Source of the DNA: Isoetes taiwanensis
Taxonomy: Eukaryota > Streptophyta > Lycopodiopsida > Isoetales > Isoetaceae
Direction of reading: 5' to 3'
Length of the DNA: 64,000 nucleotides
Assembly (NCBI GenBank): GCA_021234155.1
Contig: JAJEKV010000129.1
Location: forward strand, 60,001 to 124,000
Shown here: positions 52,860 to 63,977 of the stretch, one piece after another
How the letters are laid out: the number at the start of each line of letters is the position of its first letter
How positions within the stretch are numbered: the first letter of the stretch is position 1
Notes under the pieces: model-generated
What the model was told of the DNA's origin: nothing
What the model saw: the letters and a program-made list of their open reading frames with translations, nothing else
Database searches by the model: none
Translations under genes and position numbers: made by a program

Positions 52860-54661
52860 TTATAGGACTGATATCCCGCCCTCGCATATCCCTACACGCA
52901 AATCTCGGCGGGTTGGCCTTATTGGCCTATTGTTATCAATTCCCTGGCCATTTGGACTTAATGGTCTATTGGTCCCAATTCCCAGGCCAGTTGGACTTAT
53001 TGGTCTATTGGTCCCAATTCCCAGGCCATTTGGACTTGTTGGTCTATTGATCCCAATTTCCAGGCTAGTTGGGCTTATAGGATCTTGCAAACCCTGCATT
53101 TCCATAGGTGATATTGTGAAAAACTTGAACTTCGACTTATATTTTTGTTATCATCACAACCCTCTTCTTGTGTTTACGTACTATATCGAATCGGTTTGAG
53201 CACGACTTAATAATATTTTTCCTTCTCATTTCCAAGGTCTTCATTTTCGGTCATGCCATTTTCTTGTGCTTCGATGCACCCTCAATCACTTGTCCCATTT
53301 GATATCCTATGTCATCATTTTTTGATCATTTGCCAAGGTCTCGGCTTTCTCCATCAATTCTAATAATATATCATACATCTGTTTACTGGACTGGATCCTC
53401 CCCAGATACTTAGACCTTGAACCTTCTCCCTTATGAATGACCTTCCCATTATTCCTGCCAACATTAGATTCTAAAAGTTGACCATCATATTTAGCATTCA
53501 TTGAAGTAATTGGATGAATATGAGGGTGAGGTTCTCGATCAATAGTATCTTTACCCTTTCCATTCTTTGGACTTATAGGGACCATATAGATAATTCCAAC
53601 ACGGCCATTTGGTCTTATAGGTTCCTTGGAATTCTCCACCCCCAGCCACTACCATTGACCAACACTTTGATCTGTCCATTTATTTTTATTGTGTTCTCCT
53701 TTTTCTTCCATTCCTTCCTCAAAGCATACAAGTTTTTAGATCCTTCTTCTTTATTTTCAGTTTTTTCTTTGTCTTTCTGTTTTTTAGCCTTTCTGTTAGC
53801 ACTTCCATTCCTGTTCTTTTTAACAGTCATCCATGAATTTGCTTTGAAGCTCGTGTTCATCTTGAAAACTTTCCTTGTATTCAACAATAGCTTGAGCATC
53901 GATGTGTGCTTCATCCATTTTACCCGACATACTCCTCCACCATGCAACCTTAGACCACAAATATTACATGCGGGGAAGACCCGCCAATTAGAGATAAGCT
54001 CTTGATTTCTCCAAAGAAATCTTGGTGCTTGAACTTGGTTTGGTATTTCTTCAGAATATCAATTTGAATCCAAATTTTTGGAGCTCTTCTCGAACTCCTT
54101 CCCATCCTATGTATTCACCTATTCCAGGTGCATAATTCTTTGAAAATATCCTCATGCCAATACATTGGATTTAGCCCCTTCTGATTAAAAGCTGCTGGAT
54201 GGTATAGTTGTTTTTAAATCTTTAGGATCGAATTTTGGGTTCCATTTTCAAAATAAAATTGCGTGTTGGCTCAGAATGGTACCTTTGCTTCATAAATATT
54301 GGACTGTATTTGGATTTCCACATTCTATCACAAAGAAAGGGAATTGCAGCCAATACATTCCAGAAATTTCAACTCTCCTATCCATCTTCATAATTTCTGT
54401 TTTTAGATAGCTTAGTTTCACTCCCTCATGTCGAATACACCCAATGATTGCTTTCGGATTCAAGTTCTTTTTTAATCTATAGGGAATAAAATCGATGATT
54501 TTTTGAAGTTAGGAATACCTTTGAATTCATGAATTGATCTCCTTTCTGTTTCTCCAAATCCTCCTTTGTTCTTCATTAATTTGGTCCAAGATTGGTCCAA
54601 CAAGATGAGATTGCATTTCCACAGGCGACATGGTTTGAGCTCGAGTTCTCCTTTCCGCCAT
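52860..54661 (-). pseudogene. LINE ORF1, gag-like protein with CCHC knuckle (copy 2)
   Basis: An RNA-binding ORF1 that coats LINE RNA. The start is MAERRTRAQTMSPVEMQSH at 54661. A plant LINE ORF1 (DUF4283-like) region follows; in copy 1 its pieces lie at 37406-37817 with KIWIQIDILKEIPNQV. A zinc knuckle CNICGLRLHGGGVC (C-x2-C-x4-H-x4-C) is plain in copy 1 at about 37370-37410; in copy 2 its first half is garbled (53930-53975). The C-terminal part carries the 13-residue repeats described separately. The frame is interrupted by several indels, so it is scored as a broken gene. Confidence 0.8.
52915..53075 (-). repeat. 39-bp minisatellite inside LINE ORF1 (copy 2)
   Basis: The minus-strand frame reads EIGINRPTSPNGL, GIGTNRPISPTGL, GIGTNRPLSPNGQ, GIDNNRPIRPT: four 13-residue units, in frame. 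The nucleotide unit is 39 bases, a multiple of three, consistent with selection or drift while the ORF was still coding. Confidence 0.88.
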
Positions 54662-57600
54662 TGTCGGGATCAGCCAATCTCCACATGCAAAGTATTCGAG
54701 GATTTTGGTTTCTTTTTCTATTTTCCCGCTCAAAAATCTCAAAAGTGCAATGATCCTGGGTTTTAAGGATGATCGGAATTAATTCTGAAATAAACTTATG
54801 AAATCTGCCCACTCTCATAATTTATTTGTGACCATAATTCCCCTTTCATTAGGAGGTCCGGACTCGACCGGTCCATCCTTCCTTTCACGGCTCCCAAAAA
54901 CCTGTTCCTGTCCCAAATTTACCTTTTCCTGGCTTACGTCACTCTGTCCTGTCTCCTTATGTTCTTTTCCTGGCCCCCCATCAACGAAATTCTCTCCAAT
55001 TTGCCCATGTTGGGCGAATTCTCTCTACACATCTAAGCTACCTCAAGAAGCTCAATCATCAAGCCAAGAACCCCCCTCAACTGTCAATCTCTCTAGGCAC
55101 TCTAGCTCCTCCTAGAATCTCAATTAAAGGGATGGCAATCCCGGGATGTGTTGGCGTGCACTAAACCTCAGCTCATTCAAGCCTTTGAGGCTTTAAAAGG
55201 CACACCCAATCGGGCGCCACATCATCCCATTTATGGGAATTCATTCTATGCTTAGTCCCATTATGCTTGTAACATATCTAGTGCCCAAGGATTATAGGAG
55301 TATCATTATTTTGAAACCTCGGTCACCTTGTGGCCATGGATTCCCCATCTAGCCCCCTTCAAAACCCGCGGATCACCCGTGATCATAGTTTTTATGGCTC
55401 ATTATTTCCTGAGACATCCTACTTGCGGATTCTAATGTATTTTAGGTAACTGACCTCATATTGAGTTCACTAATCCTTCCATGGCCTTCAAGGATTTTGA
55501 GTTCGGTGAGGATTTTGCTGCATATATTCTTCACTCTCCCATGTGGCCTCGAAGAGTGGTTGACCTCACGACAAGATCAAGTACTCTGCAATATTCCTAT
55601 TGCACAATTTTCAATGCGAAGTGTCTAGAATCGTCTCAAGAGTTACCTCTGAGCTAAGGGCTAGGGTATTCAATATCGGTGTCATTTATAGTCAATTGTC
55701 AAAGTTTTATCACTTAGATTTAGAGGAAAACCATTGCGATAAAAAATGGATTACTGAAAAACCATTACATCGATAGACATTCATTCGGACCAAACTGTAT
55801 TCACGAGAAAAGTGAAAAGTAGCAGCTTCAAAGCTCCAATGTTGGTAGCTCCAACACTCCAAAAAATGATACAATCTCCAGAGCTCCAAATTAACATGAT
55901 CTACGTATATCACCGCGAAGAAAAACAATCCTTTGAACGTGTAAAACACTTTAGCACTACAAATAACTGCAACCCTTTAGAGCTTGGGAAAAACATCTGC
56001 GAACTAGAGCCAGGAATAACATCATTCATTAGAAACATGTCAAGACGTTGGGATGCGGAAGAACATCCACCTAGCAAAGGAAGATTGACTGCAAACTAGT
56101 GTGAAGAAGAACATCTGCTCATAAATCACATGATGAAACGAGAAAAAACATCTATCAAACTTCAAAGGCCAAATGGAAATACATAGGTCGAAAAAAAAAT
56201 AAGTTAGAGGCAATAAAGCCGCATACGTTAAAAACAAAATGAAAAACAATGAGGACCTTCTAGTAAGTGTGGATGGGATGAGCACTTAAGGAGAAAGGCT
56301 TATGAGGAAGAAGCTAGAGCTTGCACAATATACAGAATAAGAAAAAAGGCCAGTATCCAAATATAGCTAGGGCAAAAAGGCATTCGACCGATTAAAGACA
56401 CAAAGGTGATGGCCGATAACGGGCCGGCGATGGCGGCCAGGTTCTTGGCAAGGCAGTAGGGGACGGCTATGGTCAGTTTTTCGTCAAGTGGAGTTAAGCC
56501 AATTTGGAGGGTCGGTTGGGATAAGTGCGCATTTGGGGACTGGGTTGTCTGATCCATTCGAACAGTCGAAGTTCCACTCTTCCGATCCCTTCTAGGCATC
56601 TAATCAGGAAAGCTTTCTTCCCTAGAAATCAGTGTCTGCTGTGTTCTTGGCAAGGCTAGTATTCTTGGTTTTTCTGCTTCTTGTTTATGCATATTCCCAC
56701 AAGGTTTCAGGCTATGGGAGTAGTGCCTCGAGGTTAGTTGTGTCGGGTTTGAATGAAGAGCTCTACTTTTACGGACCAGTCCATTTCTTGTAAGCTCCTA
56801 GTCTTTGTTTGTGAGAAGGGGTACAGATTTTTCGGGGAAAAGAATGAAAGCACCTCTATAGTACTCATTGATGTAAGAAGAAGGCAGTCGGTCGGCCTTG
56901 AGTAGAGTCTCCTGCTAGAATATACATTGGATGAGTTCTTTAAGGCTAGTCAGGATTGAATTGAAAAGAGTTCTTTGGCCTCCCTGTAGTATTATGGCGG
57001 TGAAGAAGAAGATCTTTGGCGACCTTAGTACCGAGAGTTTGTAATCTTTCTTATTCTTTGGTGTTATTGTTTGCAAGAACCGTGCAGGGACGAGAAGGAA
57101 AGCACTTCACCATTTTTGTTGCAAATGTATTGAAGACGTTGTGGTTTTGTGCCTAACGATTACTTGAGGGGCTCGTGCTCCCCTTTCCCAGCAAGGGGTG
57201 GCTTGTGCATTGTTAGTTAGCATGAATGGGGCAGTTCTTGAGCTAATGACTTCTAGTGGGCGGGGAGACCCTAGAAATGTTATTGTCTTGGTCTTGGGGA
57301 AGACAAGACACGCATGACTAGATGCGAGATGGACTGGCGGCATGTCTACGGGATTCTAGCGGTGGTGCCATTTGCTAGTTTGCTTCATTGAGAAGAAGGT
57401 GAATGCCTCATGCGATTGGGGGCTTCCCTATAGTACTGCATTTGTAGCACACCGGACTGTGTCATTACTATCTTCGGTGGTGGAGCATAAAGAGGATCAT
57501 GTTTTCTAGCTTGGTGGCAGATCAATGCACTTGGCTTGTTCCTTTCCTGCTGCGGCCTCGTGTCCAGTTTCTTCGTTCTATCGAGGGCCACATTTTTGAA

Positions 57601-57839
57601 GCAATGATGCTTTTGGGGCATGTGGAAAGACAAGAGCTCTGCTCCCATAGTACCCAATTGGAGAAGAGGCCGGGTTGTTCTTGTTTAGTAACTGGCCCTA
57701 CTTGTATCATTCTGGGTCTAGGAATTTAGTCCTTCTCTCCTGTAGTATCCTACGGAGAAGAAGTCGAGAGTTGTGCTAATAGTACTGGCCCAGAGTCTAG
57801 ACTACTACTCATGGATTAGAGAAGTGGTAGTAGCTCTGG

Positions 57840-57911
57840 ACTCAACTGTATGTATGTAAAATGTTTATCCTTTGAATAGAATACAGATCCTTGCCTTCAA
57901 AAAAAAAAAAG
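57840..57911 (+). mobile_element. Poly(A)-ended 3' terminus of an unidentified retroelement (copy 2)
   Basis: GTATGTATGTAAAATG, CCTTTGAATAGAATACAGATC and CCTTGCCTTC lead into a run of about 13 A, the usual layout of the 3' end of a non-LTR element. The upstream plus-strand sequence (56.6-57.8 kb) shows no RT or other domain that I can recognise, so it may be a SINE or a 5'-truncated or very decayed LINE. Copy 1 equivalent: about 41240-41308. Confidence 0.45.
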
Positions 57912-59945
57912 GGGCATTCGACCTCATAAGAATGGTGGTTCTATGGTTGCATAGAACTACAACATTCTTGTGAGGTCTCATGGAACTACATCAAGTGGCC
58001 AGTAGAAGAGGAACATTTCATAAAAACTATAAAACCCTCATCAGGCTAAGAAAAAAGTGAAAAAGGCAAAGGATGTAAATAATTGGCTCAAAGGATATCT
58101 CACATAGACTCCTTTTCAGAGATTTCCACTGGATGAAGCATAAGGTCAAAAGGTTTGAAGGACCAAAAGCTTAATAACGAAAAACAACTAGAACCACATT
58201 TAGAACGGCTCCTATCATTGCAATAAGGAAGGCCAAAATTTGGAAGTCATGAAGTTAATGTACTATAAAGGTAAAATCACTCCAATGCTCCAATAACTGG
58301 AAATATTTGAGCTATTGGACCATGAATCTTGAAAACATCTATCTCTGAAGACTTGTAGAAGATATTTGTCACGATAAATCAAGGGAGGATATTGATTGGA
58401 TATCCTATGGGCATTGCAAGGAGAAATTTTGATCAACTAGAGCATTTATGAAGACTTGGAGATAAATCTTAAAGACCCCTATGTAAAACTTTGGAAGACC
58501 CCTTAAGCTACATTGTATTTTGCTAGATTCAAGTTTTTTGGCATGATGTTTCACTTCTCAAGGTGAGATTCACATTTCCCTAGGCTCTAATATCATGATC
58601 CCACCCAAAAACCATCGCTCACATCTCCTTTTCCTCCTAAAGTTAGCAAAGGCTATTTTTCCTACTCTTCTATTTTTGGGTTGCCCCTAGGGGGCAAACC
58701 CTTGCTTATATGGGTTTGTGGCATATCCTAGGTATATGCTGGAATATACATAGGATATGCTGGTGACTACTCCAAACCCATTATTCCCTGTAAACTGGCG
58801 GTCACCTGCATTGTGGGTAGCTCGTGTTTGAACCGCCTAACCAGCAAGAGGTGAAGCCCAAGAGTGAAGTCCTCCAAGTCCGGCAGTAGCAGAGGCCCAC
58901 AAACACAAACAGAATGCCCTTGCATACTTTCTGTAGAGAGTACTTTCATGGACGGAGGCATCTTCTTGTATGCAGTGATTATTGCAATTCTCGATGGCTT
59001 GGGTTTCATGTACGTGCCCCGGCTGTTACAAGAACGTGCTAAAAAAATCTCGCATATACAGGTACTGCTTTCCTTATCTATGTTTTGTATACTAAAGGAA
59101 AAAGTAGAGACAAAATTTGTTCAACTCTTTTAAGATGCAGATTTCTGCACCATTCATGGCAAACAAGTTACAATTTATCCCAAGGATATGAAACTGATGA
59201 ACAGAATCTAGAAGGATATGACCTTGGTCTGTTTTGAACATTTTTATTAAACAGAACAACTAGACAAATGTTTGTATGCATGGGTAATTTTCTATTATCA
59301 CAAGATTTTAAGAAAAAGAGAACCATGGTCACACAGTACACGAAAAAAGTGGAAGAGAATGTTTCTGTCATAGCTTTATGTATTGATGGTTGCATTATGA
59401 TTGCCACGGAGATAAATGCAAAAAATTTTAACGTTTTAAATGAGTGACCTTGGTAACCTATTGGATATGGAGGTATATCGGGACAAATATGCATGAATAT
59501 AGGTCTTGATTCAAGTGCAAGCCATTAAGAAAATGCTTGAAAAAATTTATATACCCAATTGTAGTTAACTATAAGACACTTATAGTCTGTAGTAAAATTT
59601 AGCAAAAGCTCACTCCTAAGAATAAAGAAGAAAAAGAACACATGAATTATCAAAAATTTATCGAAAGTATGTTCTATGTAGCATGCATTTTGTGTTGTCA
59701 AGTCGGTATAGGAACAATCCAGTTTGGCATAGTAGATTACTACAATTTGAGTCCTTAGGTACTAAGGGGTACAATAATGTATTAATGGATTCATTACACT
59801 AGAAGTCACGATGGAAATTCCAAACTCGTTGGCTATGCCAATGGAATGTATTCACTATTTCTTAGAGATCTTGTGATCTATGAGTCTAGAACAAATATTA
59901 GGTACTCAAATTGGGGTTGTAAAAAAACAAGTTATTCTTTTCCTG

Positions 59946-61065
59946 TTATATGACTCGTACATGTAACATCTTACGTAAAATGATTTGGGAAGGTATCTGC
60001 GGTACTGAACGAATGCTTGTAAGGTCTTCAACCTTGAAGAATAGATGTTTCCAAACCATCTCATAAACTGGGCAGCTAACCAAAACATGGTACTCATCTT
60101 CCATTTCTCTCGAATTGCAAATTAGACAGGTTCTTTGCTCTCTTTCCATATCCTGTCAACATCCACATTCAAACCATAGGTGATGGGAGCCAAACCTCAG
60201 CCAGCTGGTGGTAGTTGATCTAAGAGATATTGCTGAGTTGTATACAAAATTACAGAATTTACTTATTTCTGGTGAGTTTCATTTTCCCTATGGCATTGGC
60301 CATAGATTCTCAATTACCTTAGTCCTAACCAAATCTCGCAAATCAAACAAACCATCTACAGAAATGTTTCATCGGTCTAACCTTTTTTTCCCTTCATGTA
60401 ACCATCCAGTTGATTGCGTTTCTTGCATAGCCCTATCTGGTAGACATAATGACCATAACCAAATAATATATAAGAGAAACAAATAAATTGCCTCACCTTC
60501 TAGTGGAAGCATATCTCTTTCTGCCAACATTATAGGGTTATGATGTTTGTATCTTGATTCGCTTCAATATCCTTCCATTTCTTTTCGGCAAGGTTGGACT
60601 CCAAACTTGGCATCCATAAAGGATAATTGGTTGTGTTATAAAGCCCAATACATATGCATAAAAAATAAAGCTTTTCTCCCCCATTATCCTTTTGTCAACA
60701 TCAAGGTTCTATTTGTAGTTGTTTGTCAACTCTAAGCCTAGATAATTGTAGCTCCCCTTTAAAACAAAATGTTTGCATTTTTCTAGATTCAAAGATCACA
60801 ATCTTTGTCATTTCTAAATTCACGAATTGTTCATATGATCACCAAAACCAACTAAAACACCAAGGTGCCTTTGCAAGCCCTATGGATCCCGTGATATAAG
60901 CACTATATCATCTGCATACATGAGCAATTGTACTACATAGCCTGCTAACATTGCTCCATCTGTGCAATGGATTTTCATCCATTAATCTAGTTCATAGATG
61001 TAGATACCAAAAAATGTAGGCAATGATGGGCACCCTTCTTTAACCCCAATGTTGCAAATAATTTT
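59946..61065 (-). mobile_element. Second, different LINE remnant (RT C-terminal half and zinc motif)
   Basis: On the minus strand GLKKGCPSLPTFFGIYID (about 61050-60995) corresponds to the RT block usually read G-x-x-QGCPLSP. MYADDIVLISRDP with GLQRHLGVL follows (catalytic YADD at about 60910-60920), then NLEKCKHFVLKGS and YNYLGLELTNNYK. The final piece TCLICNSREMEDEYHVLVSC (59946-60149) is a C-x2-C...H-x4-C zinc motif of the zf-RVT kind. Stops and frameshifts occur throughout. The residue context differs from the 6.4-kb LINE in the duplication, so this is another family. The 5' end and poly(A) tail were not located. Confidence 0.82.
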
Positions 61066-61593
61066 CTAATCATATTGCTCTACCAATTGTGAGCTATGTT
61101 GCACGATAACTTGCCACTGGCTACTGCAGCATGCAATGCAACTGGATCAATCTTACCAAGTTGAGGAAAAAAAAAAGTTACGAAGCCAAGTAGAGCTGGC
61201 CCACTTTTGGCCACAACAATAACCACCCACGTATTTAACCATAGCGATTGAAAACATTTTCGAAGTGGTGTCCAATTTTGCAGAAGTAATACACGCCAGC
61301 CATTGATTACTGTTAATTTAGTGTTATTTCTGCCTAAAGTTATATGATGGAATTCTTTGTCCACCAGACAATATTTCCTCCACCATGAAATTCTCTCAGC
61401 AGAATTACAAGTTACAAGTTTCAGCAGAATTACAAGTTTACACAATTATTTCAGCAGAATTACAAGTTTACAAGAACACAATCCATATTAACAGATCCTT
61501 AACAGTTCAGATATCTCCATTTCATATTAACAGTTCAAATATCTCGATTTAACAGTATATTAAAAGTTCAAATTTCTCCATTTTAGAACTCTC
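61066..61593. other. Region between LINE remnant and Crypton-like gene
   Basis: A minus-strand frame of 121 codons (61080-61445) resembles nothing I know. TTTCAGCAGAATTACAAGTT-type units repeat three times at 61390-61475, and AACAGTTCARATATCTCSATTT-type units repeat at 61500-61580. These would lie in the 3' UTR or 3' flank of the minus-strand recombinase gene. Confidence 0.5.
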
Positions 61594-63977
61594 CTAAAAA
61601 CCTCCAGAACTTCCGCAACTCTTGTTGAATGCAGCACTTCCAGAACTCTTGTTGAATGCAGCGTTCATAGCTTCAAATATCAAAGCAGGATCAAGGCCAA
61701 AATTAAAGGTACAATTATTGAAGGTTCCTTGATTGCTAATTGCAGGTGCAACATACTTTCCAAGAGCTTTGGCACTCTCAGGATATTTTTTGCTCAGCTC
61801 ACAATAAAAAGAGTCATCAAACTCATCTTCATCCTTTTCAACTGTAACCTCTAAATTCTGCGCCAAATCCTTCTTCACCAACTGACCGCCATCATCAATA
61901 GGACCATTACTATCAACAATCTGAATAGAAGGCTGAACTAACTGAGCAGAGCATGGAGCAACGGGACTAACTAATTCAACATGAGGCTCATCAGGTCCAG
62001 GTGCAGAAATCTGTACTGCAACATCAGCATTCTCTTTACCACATGCATTGGTCAGATCAGAAACTCGCAACACACTTGAAGAATTTGAAGGAATATTGTT
62101 TGATCTTTCAACAAGGCATTCACGTTTCGCAATTTGATCTGCACATTGTCATATTTAGCTACATAAGCAATTAAACAAGTTCTCTAAATCAAGAAAACTA
62201 ATTAAAACAGGAACTAACCAGAAAGAACTTTGGTAAAAGATTGAGATGATGGCTGACAGATTAATTCCATACAAGCATTAATCTTTGATTCTTTAGTACG
62301 ATCGTACCTGCACAAATAAATAAATAAGAAGTTGCAAATAGAAACTAAGGAAATTACAATTTAATTACCTTTCGTAACCTTGTACTGATTTATGACCAGT
62401 GACTTTCATTCCAACATCAGAAGGAACATCTTTTGCAGCAAGTCGTGAAACCAAAGTAACTCTACCACTTTTATTACATATTGTCGTTTCAGGGCTTACT
62501 ACAGAAGCCATTGTCTTCAACCACTTCGCAAGATTATTAACTCCTACAGGAGTAACAGAATACCATATCTACAAATAAAGAAAAGACAATCACTACAAAT
62601 AAAAAAAAATACCAAAACACAATTCTGGACTTACCATACTACGTGGCTTTGAGATTGGTGAAGAAATAGAGGACGAGGTTAGCTATCCTTCTCCTTCAGC
62701 GGTAAGTGTCTAACATCTTGTTTGTATGTCAACACGAAATCCTTTTCATAAGTCCAAATAGGTTGACTAAGTGGTGATCATCAAATTTATGTGTTTGTAG
62801 GATTTACGTTTCTTGCTAATACGCTCACCATATTTAACAAGCTCACCTCCGGTCATCGCTTTCTAAAAACCAAATCACGGTCCTTAACAAAGATGCAACT
62901 CCTTAATGGCCTCGATCCCAAACCTCATCAAGATGAAGTAAACTAATCGCTTGATGCAGCCCATAGCATGTGTAATCTGGTGATCTATATCTGCAAGGAT
63001 CTCATTTTCTAGAGCAAAACTAATAGCTGGAGCGTTCTGCTTTGGCCTGTCATAATTACCACTTTGTCTAGTCTTTCTAATCATTCCAACGAAGGCTTCT
63101 TTACTCTGACTAAAAACAGGGTCAGTCAAAATATCAAATGGAGGTTCACGCACTCCAGTTTGACCTATTCTTTTTTCTTGCTCTCGTCTGACAATTCTGC
63201 CAAAAGCTCAATGAGCTCAATCTGAAATTACCATTTACAGAATTCAATGTATGACAATAACATCTATGACAGAATAATAAACATGTAACATCTATGACAG
63301 TAACAACTATTACATAATAACATCTATAACTACTTACGACGATGGAGGATAAAGCTTGTGATCCTTTTTCTTTTTCACCTACGAAAATAAAGTACAAACT
63401 ACATGGTTAAAATAATCGAAATTAAAACACTAGAACAGAATTAATCACTAGAACACTAGAACAGAATTAATCACTAGAACAGAATTAATCACTAGAATTA
63501 ATCACTAGAACAGAATTAATCACTAGAAATTAAAACACTAGAAGCGGAATTAATCACTAGAACAGTAATTAATCACTAGAAATTAAAACACTAGAAGCGT
63601 AATTAAAATTTACCACGAATGATGAATTTTGCCAACATGTCATTGAGCTCTCAAGAGGTAGTTTCTCAATAGGAATGGATAGATCGTGATTAAAAGCTTT
63701 TCTCCACTCATCGAGATCTTCTCGAGCCCAAGAATTAACCGGATCTTGAACGCTCAACACCTCCGTTAAGAGTCGCACTCAATAAATCGATCAAGAGGCA
63801 ACCATTCTTCTTTACTTTCATCTTCTTCCTCACTACCGCCATTGCCTTGTTCCATCTCAAAGAAGAATCTCTGTTTGTATCATCATTATCATATGCAACA
63901 AAACAGCGCGCGGGAGAACTAAGCATATCTACATCTTGAGATAACAAATTAAAAGGCGGTTCAGAAGGCCCCGCCAT
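61594..63977 (-). CDS. Crypton/DUF3504-type tyrosine recombinase-like gene (3' half intact)
   Basis: The 3' half is clean: exons 62369-62568, 62219-62307 and 61594-62138 join in phase with GT/AG ends to 277 aa. They hold IWYSVTPVGVNNLAKWLK, CNKSGRVTLVSRLAAKDV, MKVTGHKSVQGYERYDR and a C-terminal FNNCTFNFGLD, the usual order in Crypton-derived recombinases (R, GH and Y boxes). The catalytic HxxR reads KSGR. Upstream, 63614-63977, 63338-63378 and about 62886-63196 encode DEWRKAFNHDL, TCWQNSSFVVKKKKDHKLYPPSS (spliced) and DPVFSQSKEAFVGM, matching the N-terminal helical domain. Frame breaks occur at about 63770 and near 62860, and a GGELVKYGERISKKRK piece (about 62855-62800) sits between. It may be a decaying or mis-sequenced gene, or there may be unrecognised introns. 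The window edge may cut off an upstream exon. Confidence 0.72.
63425..63605. repeat. 18-bp tandem repeat in an intron of the recombinase gene
   Basis: TTAATCACTAGAACAGAA and close variants recur about ten times, some as ATTAAAACACTAGAAGCG. It lies between the donor at 63613 and the acceptor before 63378. No coding role. Confidence 0.88.

Larger units (their letters stand above)
48326..54661 (-). mobile_element. LINE (L1-type non-LTR retrotransposon), copy 2
   Basis: This is the duplicate of the 31756-38108 LINE, with a 37-base poly-T (48326-48362) as poly(A) tail, ORF1 start at 54661 and ORF2 start at 52725. Because both copies sit at the same place inside the duplicated 16.5-kb unit, the insertion came first and the duplication later, or the duplication is an assembly artefact. 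Target-site duplications were not resolved; CATCTCTAAGC beside the tail resembles CACATCTAAGC at about 55031, but not exactly. Confidence 0.92.
42970..59593 (+). repeat. Direct tandem duplication, copy 2 (about 16.6 kb)
   Basis: The second unit follows the first without spacer. Reading frames in the LINE part are often longer here than in copy 1 (for example 49840-50283 and 50873-51172), whereas the Lunapark exon is better preserved in copy 1. Each copy therefore carries its own, independent set of small errors or mutations. Confidence 0.95.

Noticed and set aside
58864-59133. Membrane-protein-like frame with FLYAVIIAILDGLGFMYVP
   Set aside because: The equivalent stretch in the first copy (42230-42400) reads differently, and no flanking exons or known family support it.
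63425-63605. CRISPR-like or satellite array
   Set aside because: The 18-base repeats have no spacers and sit inside an intron; they are a simple minisatellite.
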